This document shows positions 1-12,300 of a stretch of 64,000 nucleotides of DNA, in pieces. The notes beneath the pieces were generated by a model, which saw nothing but the letters and a program-made list of their open reading frames with translations, had not been told where the DNA came from and did no database searches. Source of the DNA: Brachionus koreanus (Eukaryota > Rotifera > Eurotatoria > Ploima > Brachionidae); NCBI GenBank assembly GCA_016987375.1, contig PJRA01000114.1, forward strand, positions 911,694 through 975,693, read 5' to 3'. A program made the position numbers and the translations under genes. Within the stretch, counting starts at the first letter, position 1. The number at the start of each line of letters is the position of its first letter.

Positions 1-59
1 AAAAAATGATATTACTTTATAAAATTATTTTAGTTTTTTTATAAAATATTTATGAATTA

Positions 60-97
60 AAAAAACCTGAAAAAATGCTTGGTGCTTCTAGTGTTAA
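60..97. repeat. terminal end of a TTAA-type MITE
   Basis: The end GCTTCTAGTGTTAA (84-97) matches the termini of the TTAA-flanked miniature elements at 20 kb, 21 kb and 31 kb (CACTAGAAAGCC inward from TTAA). No matching left end is visible, so it is either truncated or begins before the window. Low confidence because only about 14 bases match. Confidence 0.3.
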
Positions 98-410
98 AGT
101 CCTTAATAGTGAAGAAAGTTGAATGCTTTTAGAATCGAATATCTAATGTTGTAATTTCAATAATTATATATTGATGCTTAAGCAAGGCTTCATACAACTT
201 GCATTTCTAGAAGAGTGTGGTTTCATATAAGGACTTGAATAATGCAAGAAGAGAAGGAAGAATAAAAACATATAAATAAAGGAATAAATATGTATAAAAT
301 TATATGAAAAAAAAAAAATATTTTTCCGTTTTTATTTTATGGGTTTAATTATCTATGGTAGGTTAATAGTAAACTTAATGGGTTTACAGCTTTTCTAAGG
401 CTTCTGAAGA

Positions 411-600
411 ACACCCATTGGGGTAGGTTTAGATTTGCCTTTACAGAATAGGCCTTCACTTATTTGAGGGGCTTTTTTGTAGGATTTTACAAGATCTTCT
501 ACTACGGGATTTGCTCTACGAAATCTTATTAGATAGTTATTGGCAAGTTTTTTGCATCTTTCTTGAATAGATGCTCAAAAATTACAGTCATGCCATCAAA
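411..600 (-). mobile_element. LINE ORF2 C-terminal fragment
   Basis: Read on the minus strand, this stretch gives a conceptual peptide containing QERCKKLANNYLI and ending near GVLQKP. Non-LTR retrotransposon ORF2 proteins often end in a segment of this type. A second, independently decayed copy of the same sequence lies on the plus strand at 21490-21740 inside the SMC5 gene, which supports a dispersed repeat rather than a host exon. No other ORF2 domain is preserved here. The remainder of 1-880 shows no coding signal. Confidence 0.5.
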
Positions 601-880
601 TTTGTAACTTTTTGAGATAAACTTTAGACTGAGGATGAGGTTGAGGTGGAGATTAAGATAGGTGTTTTTAAATTTTATTATATAACTCATTCTGATAAAA
701 GATAAATCTCCAAATAAATTTATTGATTAACTTACTTTTCTTTGTAATTGAATTAAAGAAATAAAGGTATCGGGAATTTAACTGGGGGTAAATAATATTT
801 TTGAAAATAATTAGTATTAAATATATTTTTTCAAAAATTACTTTTAGGACATCTTATACTAAATTTATTTTTAGACTTAC

Positions 881-3800
881 TTCGTCTGGATGCGCAATAT
901 TTTGATTTTGCATTTGAACAAGAATCATGTATGCCTGATCAAGCGCTTTTTTTTTAAAATCATCACAATTTTTTATATATTCTGGAAAATGTATGAACCA
1001 AAGTGCATAGGCATTGCTCAAAAAAAAATACGCATTAAATTTGGCCAAAGAATTGTAATTTTTTTGAGCTTGTTTTATATTGCTAGTTGGCTTAAAGTTA
1101 ATTTTTGACTCCATTCTTTTTAGTATTTGAATCTTTTCGGCCCTAGTTCTTATGCCCATCGGAGTATTTAATGTTTTATTTGACTTTCTATTTTGATTAA
1201 TACTAGATGAATTCGATTGAGTTTCAATTCGATTTGAATCAGACAATTTTCGAGAATTTTTTCTCAGATCATCAATTATCAAATGCTCATTTTTGCTACT
1301 AATGCTTGTGTCCAAGTCAGAAGAGGAATTTGTTTTAGAATTATAATTGGAGTAAACTTCGGTCTTTAGTTTTGGAAAGGAATCTTCTTTATTATCATAG
1401 ATAAACGCACTGCCATTAATTATTATGTCATTGAGATCCATGTTTGATAAAACCGGGTTTAGTTGATTTAAAAAATCTGCATCCAGTTGTGGCGGCAGCA
1501 TTACTATGGTCTGAGAATCATTTGAATTGTTTAATGATATTAGCTTTATTTCATCGTTACAAGAGTTAGGATACATTTTTGAGCATATGTCTGAAAAGAC
1601 CGTAAACGACTGGGCTAATGTTGGATCTAATTCGGATGTAAATGACAAATTCATTATGCAGTCATAAAACAATTGGGTTCTGACCAACTCTTGATAGAAA
1701 AATCTCTCATAGAAATTTTTGCTTCCAATAAATTTTTCTACATCAAAATATTTGACTATATTTCGATCAATTGCTTTTAGATCAGGACGACGAGTTGCCG
1801 TCAATAGAAATTTTTCATAATCATAAAGAATACTGGCCATTGCTTTTAGGAAAGCTTCCCTAATCGAAAGTTCTAATTGCCGTAGCCTTTTTTTATTTTC
1901 TATTTCTTGACTCTTCGTGGGTTCTTTTAATATATATCTTTTATGGTAAACCTCGCTTATTCCTTCTAAAATCTGTTCCAACTTATTACTCAAACTAGCT
2001 TTAATATTCTTCGGAAGTATGTTTGCTTTAATTTTATTTCGATCTTGAGTCCTTATTTTGTATAATTAATTAAATAAGACTGGCCTGAAAACATAAAATT
2101 ACCACGATATAGTGTTCGTATCCAAATCAACACAAATTACATCTTGTGGTAGATCAAAGTAGTCAAAAAATCGAGTATCCATTCCTTTGATAAAATTTTA
2201 TAAAAAAAATTTGAAGAAAATAAAAATGTATTTATTACCAATTATGAATGAGCCGGGAGCCTCTATTAACTGGGACAAACTTAAAGGACACATTGGCAAA
2301 TATGAATACCTCCACATAAATGGAAATATGATCTTGATAAAAATAATTTCAAATTATTTTTTAAAAAATTTATTTATGGATTTTTGAAATTTTATTTAAA
2401 GAAACAATTTTGAGAGTGATTTAGTATTTTATAATGAATCTCAATCTTATAAAAAAGTTATTTTTAAAGATTAAGCAATTCCTTCTAAAATGATAAATTT
2501 TAATCTATAACAGAATTAAAATTTTTTTTTTACTATTGAAAAAAGTAAATGACTTAAATAATTTTAAATTAAAAAAAAATTTTTTTAATTTTTTTTTAAT
2601 TGAAAATAGCGACTTAATCTGAAGTATATTTTTTTACTTTTTTTATTTCTTCTTATCTAATAAACAAAACCCTAAAAGGGCAAAGAGCCAAATGTTATTA
2701 TAAGCTAAATAATTTCTAAAATATTTAGCGATAAATTTTTGGTGAAATTTAAAAAAAACGGTTACTTAAATTTTTTCTGTATTTTTTTAATATTTGTGGC
2801 TTTTTTATGAGATTGTGGAATAACTTTAAATTTGTGTATTTTGTTTTAATGAACTTAAAATAAACCTAATAAAAGAATATTTTAAAAATTAAACAAATTT
2901 TTTAATAAATTTTTTTGAAAATTGATGGGTCATATAATCGAAAAAAGCTGTTTTTTCTTTAATAATTCAAATTTTTTAGCCATCAACCATGTGATTATGA
3001 TGTGAAACCAAAAATTGCAAAAAATTTTTGAGATTTCTTGGTCCTTAAGAAGTTGGGCAAGTTTTCTTTTTTTTTGGAAAAAAGCGATATTTTTTTATAC
3101 TTGGTAAGTTAATATTTTTTTAATAGTGATTAATTTATGAAAATAATTATATAGCATCATCAAAACTTGGATTTTTAAATCAAATAATGAAGAAATGCGC
3201 CAAAGCCTCCATTTTCAAACCTTTAGAAAATATATTTTTTTTAATTTTAAATTTTTTTGTTCTAAAATTTAAAATGCCATTAAGAAAATTAGCTGATTAT
3301 TTGAGAAATCTTTTTGATAAATTAAAAAGAAAAATTTCTTACACTTGATATGGCCTCAACGACACTTGTTAGCACACATCTTCTAAGTGAGTGAACCATA
3401 AGATTTCTTTGCAAAATAGCAAACAAAAAAACATTGATTGAATTTTCAACTTTAAGATTATAAAGCAAATCGGCAAATGAAGCTCCACTTGATTTTTGTT
3501 AAAGTTAATAAAGTTTTTTGATTTTAAGATTTTTAATGATTCTTACGATTGTGGTAATACTATTTCAGATGGCAAATTAATTGTTAAATTATCATTATCA
3601 CAGTCAGTCAGATGTACTAAAACTCTTGGCTTTTGAGTTGTTGGAAATGGTACGTCAAAAGTTAAATACGACAAATATCTCTCAATGGGTATTAATAAAT
3701 TGTCATGTGGTCTAAGATCAATTTTTTTTGTGTATTTGTTAAACAAAAAAAACAAAAAAGACTTGTAAGTTTCAAAAATTGGGTGCCTTGACAAAATTAC

Positions 3801-6496
3801 TAGAGACTTATTTGAATGCAGTGATTTGTTCGCATCATTTTTCTCGAATTTAAGCATTTCGCACTGATCTTCGCTTAGGTAATTTTGATCAAAATCCTCA
3901 TAGAATGTAATAACTGATCCATAGACTTTTTCAACAATTGTTCCGTCTTCAGAATTTACATTTAAAACAAAAGTACTAAAAACTGGCTTTAGGTTTGTGA
4001 GTGACACATTTTCGTTTGTCTGGCTATTTTTTATAGGCCACGATTCGATTGTTGCTCCCATAGGCAAACCAAAATATGACATTTCACCAGGAAACGGTAG
4101 ATCCAAATGATCAGTTTGGGGGTATCTGTACAAGATACTTGGAGTGTATTTTATTTGAGGAGCTGGTATCCATGACTTTTTATAGCATAATGCCATCGAT
4201 GGACCAAAGTAACCAACATTTAAATTTTTTTGAATCTCATTAAATGTATGGGGTGCTTTTTCTCCCTAAATAAAAAATAGTTTATTTAAATACGCATGAG
4301 AGAATTTAAATTTTCTTTCAAAGTCTTAATGTTTAAATTAAAAAGTTAAAATAACAATTGAAAAATTTAATGGTTTTTTTTTCTACTAAATAATGTTTTA
4401 TTAAAAGCAGCAGAGTATAAAATCAAGAAAATCCTGTAAGCCATTATTTTTATTTATTTTTATTGAAGATTAAACTGAGAAAATAATTATTTAATATTAG
4501 AATTTGCAAGAAATTTGTCAGGTTTAAGAAAAATCAGTAAGATAAATTTAAAAAACTAAATAACTATCTTAAAAATAATGTTGAATAAATTTTAAAATTT
4601 TAAAAAGCTTGAATTCAAAAGTTATTTAAATTTATCAGACTGCAAATTTTAATAATTAACTCTGATTTTGATAAATTTCAATAATTTGATTAATACAATT
4701 CGTAAAAAAAAATATTTTAAGCAAGTTGATCAAAAACTAAAAATTTGATTTTAAAAAATAAATTTTAATAAATTTAATTTTTTTAACATAATTTTTTCCG
4801 AACTAATAATTTATATAACAATAGTAAAATAAAATTTTTGAAAATATTTTTATTTACTGAATACTCTTTCCGAGATATTTTACCGATTTTCTTAATGAGT
4901 AGATATAAGATTTAATTGACCTTTTATATATTACCCCAAATGATAAATTTTAATCAAACATTTCAATTTTGGGAAAAATTTTCTTTATTAATTTATGTTA
5001 TCTTTGTTTAAATTTATCTGAGTTAAAATTTTACTTTTGACTAACTATAATTTGATTAAAATAAAAATTTTAATGAAACTTGGCATTAACTGATCAGTTT
5101 TTCTGATAAGTAGTGTTGAGAACTGTATAACCAGTCTCTGATGCGGCCAAAATTTTTTTCAACCGCAAGAAAGATCGCCTAAAGAGACGGTTATAAAAGT
5201 GGACGGCCAATTTGGCGGTTTTAAAACCATGATCATCATTTTCAGAATTTTTGTAATAAAATAAGACTGAATCAGAATTAAAATGAGATGAAACTTCAGA
5301 GGAAAATTCAGAGTCAATGCCAAATGGTCTAAATACAAAACGCATGTTATGAGTGTGTTTTTTCTGATTTTTTAGCGGATTTTTTTTCTTTTTTTTAAAA
5401 CAGTTAAAAATCTCAACACTTTATAATGAAAGAAAATAAATTTAAAATTTTTGGAAAAATTAAGATTGATATTTAATATTAATAAATTTTGAGTAGCATC
5501 GAGATTATGAACAAAAGGAAAAATTTTGCAAAAATACAGGTTTTGAAATATCATTGAACTTTATAGTGTTCAATGGACAAATGTGGACAATGTTCCATCA
5601 TAACTCAATTGAGAATTAGAAAATAGACTCAAAAAAATAAAGTTTTAGTTTAACAAAAGTGAAAATTTAATAGAACGAATGTGGAAATCTGATAGAAATT
5701 CAAACTTTCAATACATAATATCTATTTGATCAAAAATTGTTAGTCAGTCTACTATGACAAGGATCTGTTGCCTGTTGATTGGCTTCGAAATCGAAACGAT
5801 TTCCGAAAAAAAGAATAAAATTTCAAAAAGAATTTTTTTCTTGTTATGACTACTTTTTCAGTTAATATTTTTATTTAAATATTTATACAATTTTTAACAA
5901 AAGCTTGAAATTAGAAAAAATTTAAATTGAAAATTTATAAATACCTTGTTCTTATTAATTAGGCACACATCCACCATTGCTAAACAATTGCAAGCGAGAT
6001 CAGTTAAGCGTCGATAGGTTATAAAAACTCGTTTGGCATTAAGACTGCTGGTGTTTAAATTTGCACTATTATTGCCGATCGTCTCTTTGATTACTGTACA
6101 ACCTTCGCGTACAGTTTCATTTCCTTCGTAATAAACTCCAATATCTGCTATCGGTGGTTTATCTAATCCCCTTTTTATTAAAAGATACATTTCATTTTTT
6201 TTATACATTTCACAGCATAAATTCGCCGAATTGTTTGATGGTGTGCTCCAAATGCATTCATATCCAATTGGTATACCTTCATTTAAAGTTCTATTCAAGA
6301 TTGCAATATCCACAATAGGATCCTTCTTTTCAGAGTTGTCCCTGCTATGATCGATTTCTGCATTTTTCAACAAAAATTGTCTATGCTGATCTTTCTGAAT
6401 TGACTGATCCGAATCCCCTCCAGACTTGGTTGTTAAAATTGGCGGCAAGCCAGTAACAATAAAATAGTCAAATATTCTTTTATTTTCATTAGTCAT
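881..6496 (-). CDS. DENND4: DENND4/Crag-type Rab guanine-nucleotide exchange factor, N-terminal part
   Basis: Six exons fit in frame: 6496-5945, 4265-3547, 3487-3343, 2332-2239, 2184-2103 and 2051-881, giving about 921 residues. Exon 1 is a MABP domain ([22 protein letters not shown]). Exons 2 and 3 hold the upstream DENN and start of the DENN domain ([45 protein letters not shown]). Exons 4 and 5 give [19 protein letters not shown] and [13 protein letters not shown]. Exon 6 holds the downstream DENN part ([20 protein letters not shown]). Known DENND4/Crag proteins activate Rab10 and Rab11 in polarised membrane traffic. Exon 6 ends at HPDE before a GTAAGT donor; animal DENND4 continues for several hundred more residues, so the gene runs off the left edge. 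Its start is 559 bp from GPANK1 and divergent. Intron 1 (about 1.7 kb) is the only large one. Confidence 0.88.
5094..5345 (-). other. unexplained open frame inside DENND4 intron 1
   Basis: An 83-codon frame with GC content above its surroundings lies in the large first intron of DENND4. The flanking exons splice in phase to the normal family sequence (INKNK then GEKAPHTF), so this is not a missing DENND4 exon. I do not recognise the peptide. It could be a transposon fragment or chance. The rest of intron 1 is AT-rich with no feature I can name. Confidence 0.2.
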
Positions 6497-7055
6497 TGAA
6501 ATTTAAACTCTTTAAAATAAAATCTAAAATTTAGTGGAACTAATCAATCAATTAATTCAATTTGAAAAATAAAAACAAAAAAATAAAAAATTTATTGTAC
6601 GATTTTTAAATTGATATATTAATACAAAAATATCGTTAAAATCTTCTCTAACATAATTTAAAATAAAATTAACTTATACTTCAGATTTTAATTTTCTATT
6701 TTTTTTTACTTTTAAATGATTGATTTATTAACTTGAACGTCAACATTTCAATCGATCACAAAATTTTTACACTGAAGTTTCAACTTGGTCTCATGATCAA
6801 ATGATATTATTATAAATTTATTCCTCAAATTGAGCCTCACAATTTTTTTCTAATTTGTAGATAAAACATAATTTTTCTCCTTAAATTTTAAAAACGCACA
6901 TTCAGCAGCAATTCAAAATTATAGTTTGATTAGTTTTGCAAACAAATAAATTTTTATTCTCAAGTATAAATAAGTGAAGTTTGAAAAAATCATATGACTT
7001 TTCATAATTTGAAAGAATTTTTTTGACTTTAAGTTTGAATTTATTTTATTTTTAA
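6497..7055. promoter_or_regulatory. shared upstream region of divergent DENND4 and GPANK1
   Basis: Only 559 bp separate the two start codons, which face away from each other, so both promoters and 5' UTRs must lie here or upstream in untranslated introns. The sequence is AT-rich and I find no clear TATA box or repeated motif. Confidence 0.4.
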
Positions 7056-8078
7056 ATGGAAAGCTTCTTCAAACAAAATTACAAATTTATTAATTTCCAG
7101 AAATCATCTGAGAATGATGAATTGAAAGTTATAGCTGGTGAATCTGTTCGTGATTTTTATCAAGATTTGGTTGACAGCAGGGATGAAAATGAAAAAAACT
7201 ACTTGGAAACAAGAGGAGAAAAAGAAAAAAATAGTGAAGAAATTATTGAAATTGGTCCATACTTTAAAAAAACAGTATATCCAAGAGAATTCCTAAAAGC
7301 TTGCCAAAATAATGATCTAGAAACAGTCGCCAACTATATGTCAAATAATGGCGATATTTTTTACAGGGATACTTACAAATGGAATTGTATTATGATCTCA
7401 ATCGTTTCATTTAGCAATCAAGTATTAAAATATGTTTTCGAAAATATTAGTGATGAAAGTATTTTGAATCAGCTTTTGGCTAATCAAGACTTATCCGGCA
7501 ATACAGCCGAATCTTTGGCTCAAAAAGTTAAAAATACTGAAGCTATAGAATCTATAAAAAATGCTAGAGAAAAATTATCAACTCCAGAATCTGATTTGGA
7601 AGTTATTTGTGAAAATGAGTCTGAAAACGATCAGGATTTTTATTGTGAAAATTGTGAAAAAAATTTTAAATTAAAAGACATAAGTCATAAAGAGCATAAA
7701 ACTTCAATAGTTCATTTGATAAATGAAAACATTCATGACATAGAAAAAAGCAAAAGAATACTCACTAATTATCATTTGAGAGGAAACAATAAAGGATATC
7801 AATTAATGATAAAATCAGGATGGAACGAACGTGGCCTGGGCTCTAAAGAACAGGGAAGAACAGTGCCAATTAAAACACGCCAAAAATTGGATAGACTTGG
7901 AATTGGCATTGAAAAAAATTCAAAAACCTATACTCGTCCGGTTGTAAATATCAGACTTAAATCAAGTAAAAGCGATTCGGCTATGTTAAAAAAAGCCAAA
8001 AGTCTAAAAGACACAATTGAAGAAAATAAACGAAATCAAAAATTTGAACGGAATCTAAGAAGATATTTTGATCTTTAA
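7056..8078 (+). CDS. GPANK1: G-patch and ankyrin-repeat protein GPANK1
   Basis: Single-exon gene of 340 residues (human about 356). An ankyrin-like region covers roughly residues 70-175 (FLKACQNNDLETVANYM; AESLAQKVKNTEAI). A C2H2-like segment follows (FYCENCEKNFK, then H-x(2)-H spacing in ISHKEHKTSIVH). A G-patch lies near residues 245-275 (GYQLMIKSGWNERGLGSKEQ, then GRTVPIKTR). The C-terminus ends FERNLRRYFDL, as in the family. G-patch domains commonly bind and activate DEAH-box helicases; the role of GPANK1 itself is poorly defined. The start is the first Met of the frame, preceded by an AT-rich leader. It is divergent from DENND4. Lack of introns is notable among its intron-rich neighbours but not unusual for a small gene. 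Confidence 0.88.
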   Translation: MESFFKQNYKFINFQKSSENDELKVIAGESVRDFYQDLVDSRDENEKNYLETRGEKEKNSEEIIEIGPYFKKTVYPREFLKACQNNDLETVANYMSNNGDIFYRDTYKWNCIMISIVSFSNQVLKYVFENISDESILNQLLANQDLSGNTAESLAQKVKNTEAIESIKNAREKLSTPESDLEVICENESENDQDFYCENCEKNFKLKDISHKEHKTSIVHLINENIHDIEKSKRILTNYHLRGNNKGYQLMIKSGWNERGLGSKEQGRTVPIKTRQKLDRLGIGIEKNSKTYTRPVVNIRLKSSKSDSAMLKKAKSLKDTIEENKRNQKFERNLRRYFDL

Positions 8079-9376
8079 ATTTTAAAATATTTTTAAATAA
8101 AATTCTAAATTATAGAAATAATTACAAATTTATTGTTTTATTTTTCTGTACTTGTCAAATAGTACTACAGAAAATAACTTATTATTTAATGATAAGTACT
8201 TTTTTTTAAACAAAATAGAAACACTCTCTGAATTGAGAGTTAAAGTCAAAAACCGAAATGAAATTAAACTTTAAGTTAATTTATGACAGAAATATCTGAT
8301 AAGTAAAAATAATGTTAGAGATCACGAAGTCATAAATTATAGAAGGGAATTCATTATTTTAAATGATAGAAATCTGTGCCAATAATTTTCTAAATAATAG
8401 CTGATCTTTAAATAAATACATTCATGTGATATATTCATGTTATGATCTTTCTAAAAAGTTTTAAAAAATTCAAAAAGCATGATCATGAAAATGAATCAGA
8501 TTTAAATAATTGTGAAAGAGTTGACACGGAAGAAATTTCTAAATTAAAAGACGCTTTACAATCTTTTTCTAAAATAAAAAAAAAATAGATCGAAAAAGAT
8601 CAAAGTTTTTCCTTTAGTAATCAATTTTCAAATAGAAAACAACAATTAAAGAATACTCATAAAAATTATCTTATAGCACTTTATTAATTTCATTTATATT
8701 TTAATTTTTTTAATATTTTCCAATATAAAAATCTAAAAAGTATTCATATCTTAATAAATTTATTCTATATAGCTATGAGAAAATTTTTGAGGTTAATTGA
8801 TAATAAAACAATAGATAAACGATTTCTTTATTATTATTATTCAGACTCAAATTAATGATTAAACTTTTTTCTTTAATTTTTTGTGACTTAGTTTTAAAAC
8901 TGTGACTAATAAATAATTCTGATTTGAACAAAAGATACTTAGGCTTTGGTCAAAAAGTACAGTTGTAATGCAAAGTGCAAATCTTGCTCTTAAATGTGAT
9001 TTATAGATTGGGACGTTAAAAAAATCGATTTTAGAAAATCAAGGAAATAAAAAATAAAATCTGTATAAATTACAAAAAATAAATTTTTGCATTTAATTTG
9101 AAAATAATGATTTAATTTAAATATTTATAAAATGAATTAAATAAAATATCAGAAAATAGAAACAGTTAATAAGTAAACCATTAAATTAGTTTATTAAAAT
9201 AGTTTGACTTAAAGCAATAAAGCTTATTTTAATAATGAAAAAGCTCAAGTTCGAAATATTTAACTCAATAAAATAAATTGTTAAGTGACATTAATTTGTC
9301 AAATTGTCAATAAAAAAAAAAGAAAAAAATATAATCATTTATACATATAAATTATGTTTTATCTTACAATTTAGAT
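8079..9376. other. AT-rich intergenic stretch with one tiny open frame
   Basis: Between GPANK1 and CCDC93 I see only a 48-codon frame starting at 8442 and stopping at 8588 (Met-Ile-Phe-Leu start, Lys-rich end). Its composition is host-like and I do not recognise it. It may be a short exon or chance. A pyrimidine-rich stretch ending TTTAG at 9370-9374, directly before the CCDC93 start codon, looks like a 3' splice acceptor. Confidence 0.3.
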
Positions 9377-12300
9377 ATGTCAAAATTTTCATCAAAACTC
9401 TATACAGCACCTACTGATCAATCAGGAAAACAAATTCAAGTTTAATTTTATAAATTAAATTGAGTGTTTTATTTAAATTAGATAAAAAATCTAGTTTGAT
9501 GTTCGAGAAGATGAAGAACAGCAGACAAAATTCCAAGAAACAGTAGAGTTACTGGTAGCAGCCGGCTATTTTAGAGCTAGAATTAAAGGCCTTTCGGCTT
9601 TTGATAAAATTGTAGGTGGAATGACATGGTGCATTACGACTTGTAATTTTGATGTAGATGTTGATCTTCTATTTCAAGAGAGTTCAACTATAGGACAAAA
9701 GATGTAAAAATATAAAAAAAAATGCTTTAAAGAAATTAAGCACTTTAAACAAAAGAGCCTTAGTAGAGAGAATAGTTTCAGTTCTGCCAAGAATGAAGTG
9801 TCCTCATAGAATTGAGCCTCATCAAATTCAAGGGTTGGATTTCATCCACGTATTTCCAGTTATACAATGGCTAGTTAAAAAAGCCATTGAGACAAGGGCT
9901 GAAATGGGAGACATGAATCGTTCCTTTGCTATTTCCCAATTTTATAAAATGGTAAAAATTAAATTTAACTTAAAAATGTTAAAATATTAAATTAGAGGGT
10001 AGAGAAACCTGATGATTCAGAAACAAGTAGAACCAAAACGGCTATGAAATTTTTAAATGATTTAAGAGAAAAAAATAGTCCAAGAAGAAAATTTGTGAGA
10101 AAAGATATGGATAAAATTAAAGATCGTAATACAAAAATTCAATCAACGCTTCTTGAATATGGTCAACAGAACGTTCTATTAAGCAATTTAACTAATCAGC
10201 AGCACTCACAAACCCAAAGTTCAAAACAAGTTAAACAAGATAATGAAACAAAAGTTGCGGCAAGAAGTGAGGAAGAAGAAAGCATTAAAAAATTAATTGA
10301 TGAAATGACTGAGACCGATCAAAAACAAAATAAAATAAATGCAAATGCAGTAGGACAAATTCTTGGACTACAGCAATCTACTTTGCAGCAAATTGTAACT
10401 GACTTTTCCAATAAGGTAAACATTTTTTTTATCATTTAGTATAAATAAGATTTCCAGGATTTTAAAAAAACCTCAAACTCAATTTTTAACTGTAATTTTA
10501 AAGATTTTTAAGAATTGAAGCAAAATCATGTTGGTTTTATTTTTGGAAAAAATTTTCCATGAGATATCTTCGTTTATTTTTTCGGTTTAATGCAAAACTC
10601 ATTACTCACTTTTGATTTATCCTGAAATACTCTCAAACACCTTGTAAATTTTGAAAGAGAATTAAAAGATAAGTCAAAGCCTTGATGACAAGACCAGTCA
10701 CTTAAAATAACATGAATTTTTTTAAATGACTACATGGTCATTTAAAAATATGTTTTTTTTGGCATTTTTCAGGAAAAAAAAAATTTTGGGTCAAAAATTA
10801 TGTCAGCTCACTCTTAAGTCGAGACCCAAAAAACAGATTTTAGTTATGAATTAAATTAAATTTATAAAAGAGGATACAAAAAAGTTTTCAAACGTGCATT
10901 GAAAAATTTCTAAGGTGAGCTAGGGGCACCGTTTTTTGAAAAATTTCATGTTATTTTAAGTGACTGGTCTTGTCATCAAGGCTTTGACTTATCTTTTAAT
11001 TCTCTTTCAAAATTTACAAGGTGTTTGAGAGTATTTCAGGATAAATCAAAAGTGAGTAATGAGTTTTGCATTAAACCGAAAAAATAAACGAAGATATCTC
11101 ATGGAAAATTTTTTCCAAAAATAAAACCAACATGATTTTGTGAAAGAACAGGTCCAAATTAGCAATAAAACACTTAAAAATACAAAAAAAATAATCAATT
11201 TAACCTTAAAAAACACTGTTTGTTTTTAAAAAAAAATTGGTATCTTTGTTTTAAAAGTATCGCTTTAACTTTTTAGAAACCCTTTATTTTTTATAAGCTT
11301 ATTAAGCATCTAAAAAAAAATTTTCTCAGTCTAAGATAAGACAATTGCAATTTTTTTTCAAAAATAAATTTAAAAAAATAAAAATGTAAAAAATATTATT
11401 AAAAATAGAGCTCTAAATTTTAAATTTTAATTTTTCAAAGAAAAAATATTCATTTTTACACTTACTTAGAATTTTGTCAAAATTGGATTTGGACATTTAA
11501 GAAGCAATTAAAAAAATAAATTGATAGAAAAATTGAATTGCTAATGTGGTTTAAAATCTCATGATTTTTTATTTAGTTTTGGGAAAAAAATTAATTTGAT
11601 TATTCGATTTTATTGTCTAGAGGAAAGAAAGAAAGAAAATTATTCTAATTTTTAATTATTTATAAATAGTTAGTTATATTCAGTTTTCAGAAAATAAATT
11701 AAAATTGTTTGATTTTAGGAGAACGAATTGCAACAAGAAATCGAGCAGTTAGAAAAACTAGCTGCTTCAGGTGATATTAATGCTGGTGGTTTGCAGCACA
11801 AACAACGCTTGATAAATGTACTTAGAAAACAAGTGGAACAAAAAGAACGCTTAATAGACGAACAAAAATCTGAATTAGATGAACTTAGCTCAGACTTGGA
11901 TAAAAAGAATAAAGAGCTGGAAAAAGTTAGTTTTTTTTTAATTTTTAAATTTAAGCAAAAAAATCGAGCGTCTAAATTTAAAGCTTCTGAGCAAAGAGAA
12001 AAATCTAGGACAAGAATTGTTAGATTTAGAAGAATACGAAAAAAATGCTGACAAAAAGTAACAATACTTTCGTTCAATTTTTTTCTTAAGTTTTCTAAAA
12101 ATTAGAAATGTTGAGCAATTAGAAGAACTTGTTAGAGAATATGAAAAGCTTAAACAACTGGAGATAGGTTTCAAGAAAAGCTGCAAACAAGAAGCTGAAC
12201 TTATTCAGAAAAAAATTGATGAATTGGAAAATAAATCGTCAATGGTCGAAAATTTGGAAGAAAAAGAAAAAATCGATAAAATAAATGAGCAATTCGAAGA

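Noticed and set aside
890..1108. Open frame on plus strand opposite DENND4 exon 6
   Set aside because: It is a shadow of a confidently identified exon on the other strand.
11715..12186. Several minus-strand frames over CCDC93 exons 5-7
   Set aside because: The Ser/Phe-rich peptides arise from reading coiled-coil codons antisense; the plus strand encodes CCDC93.
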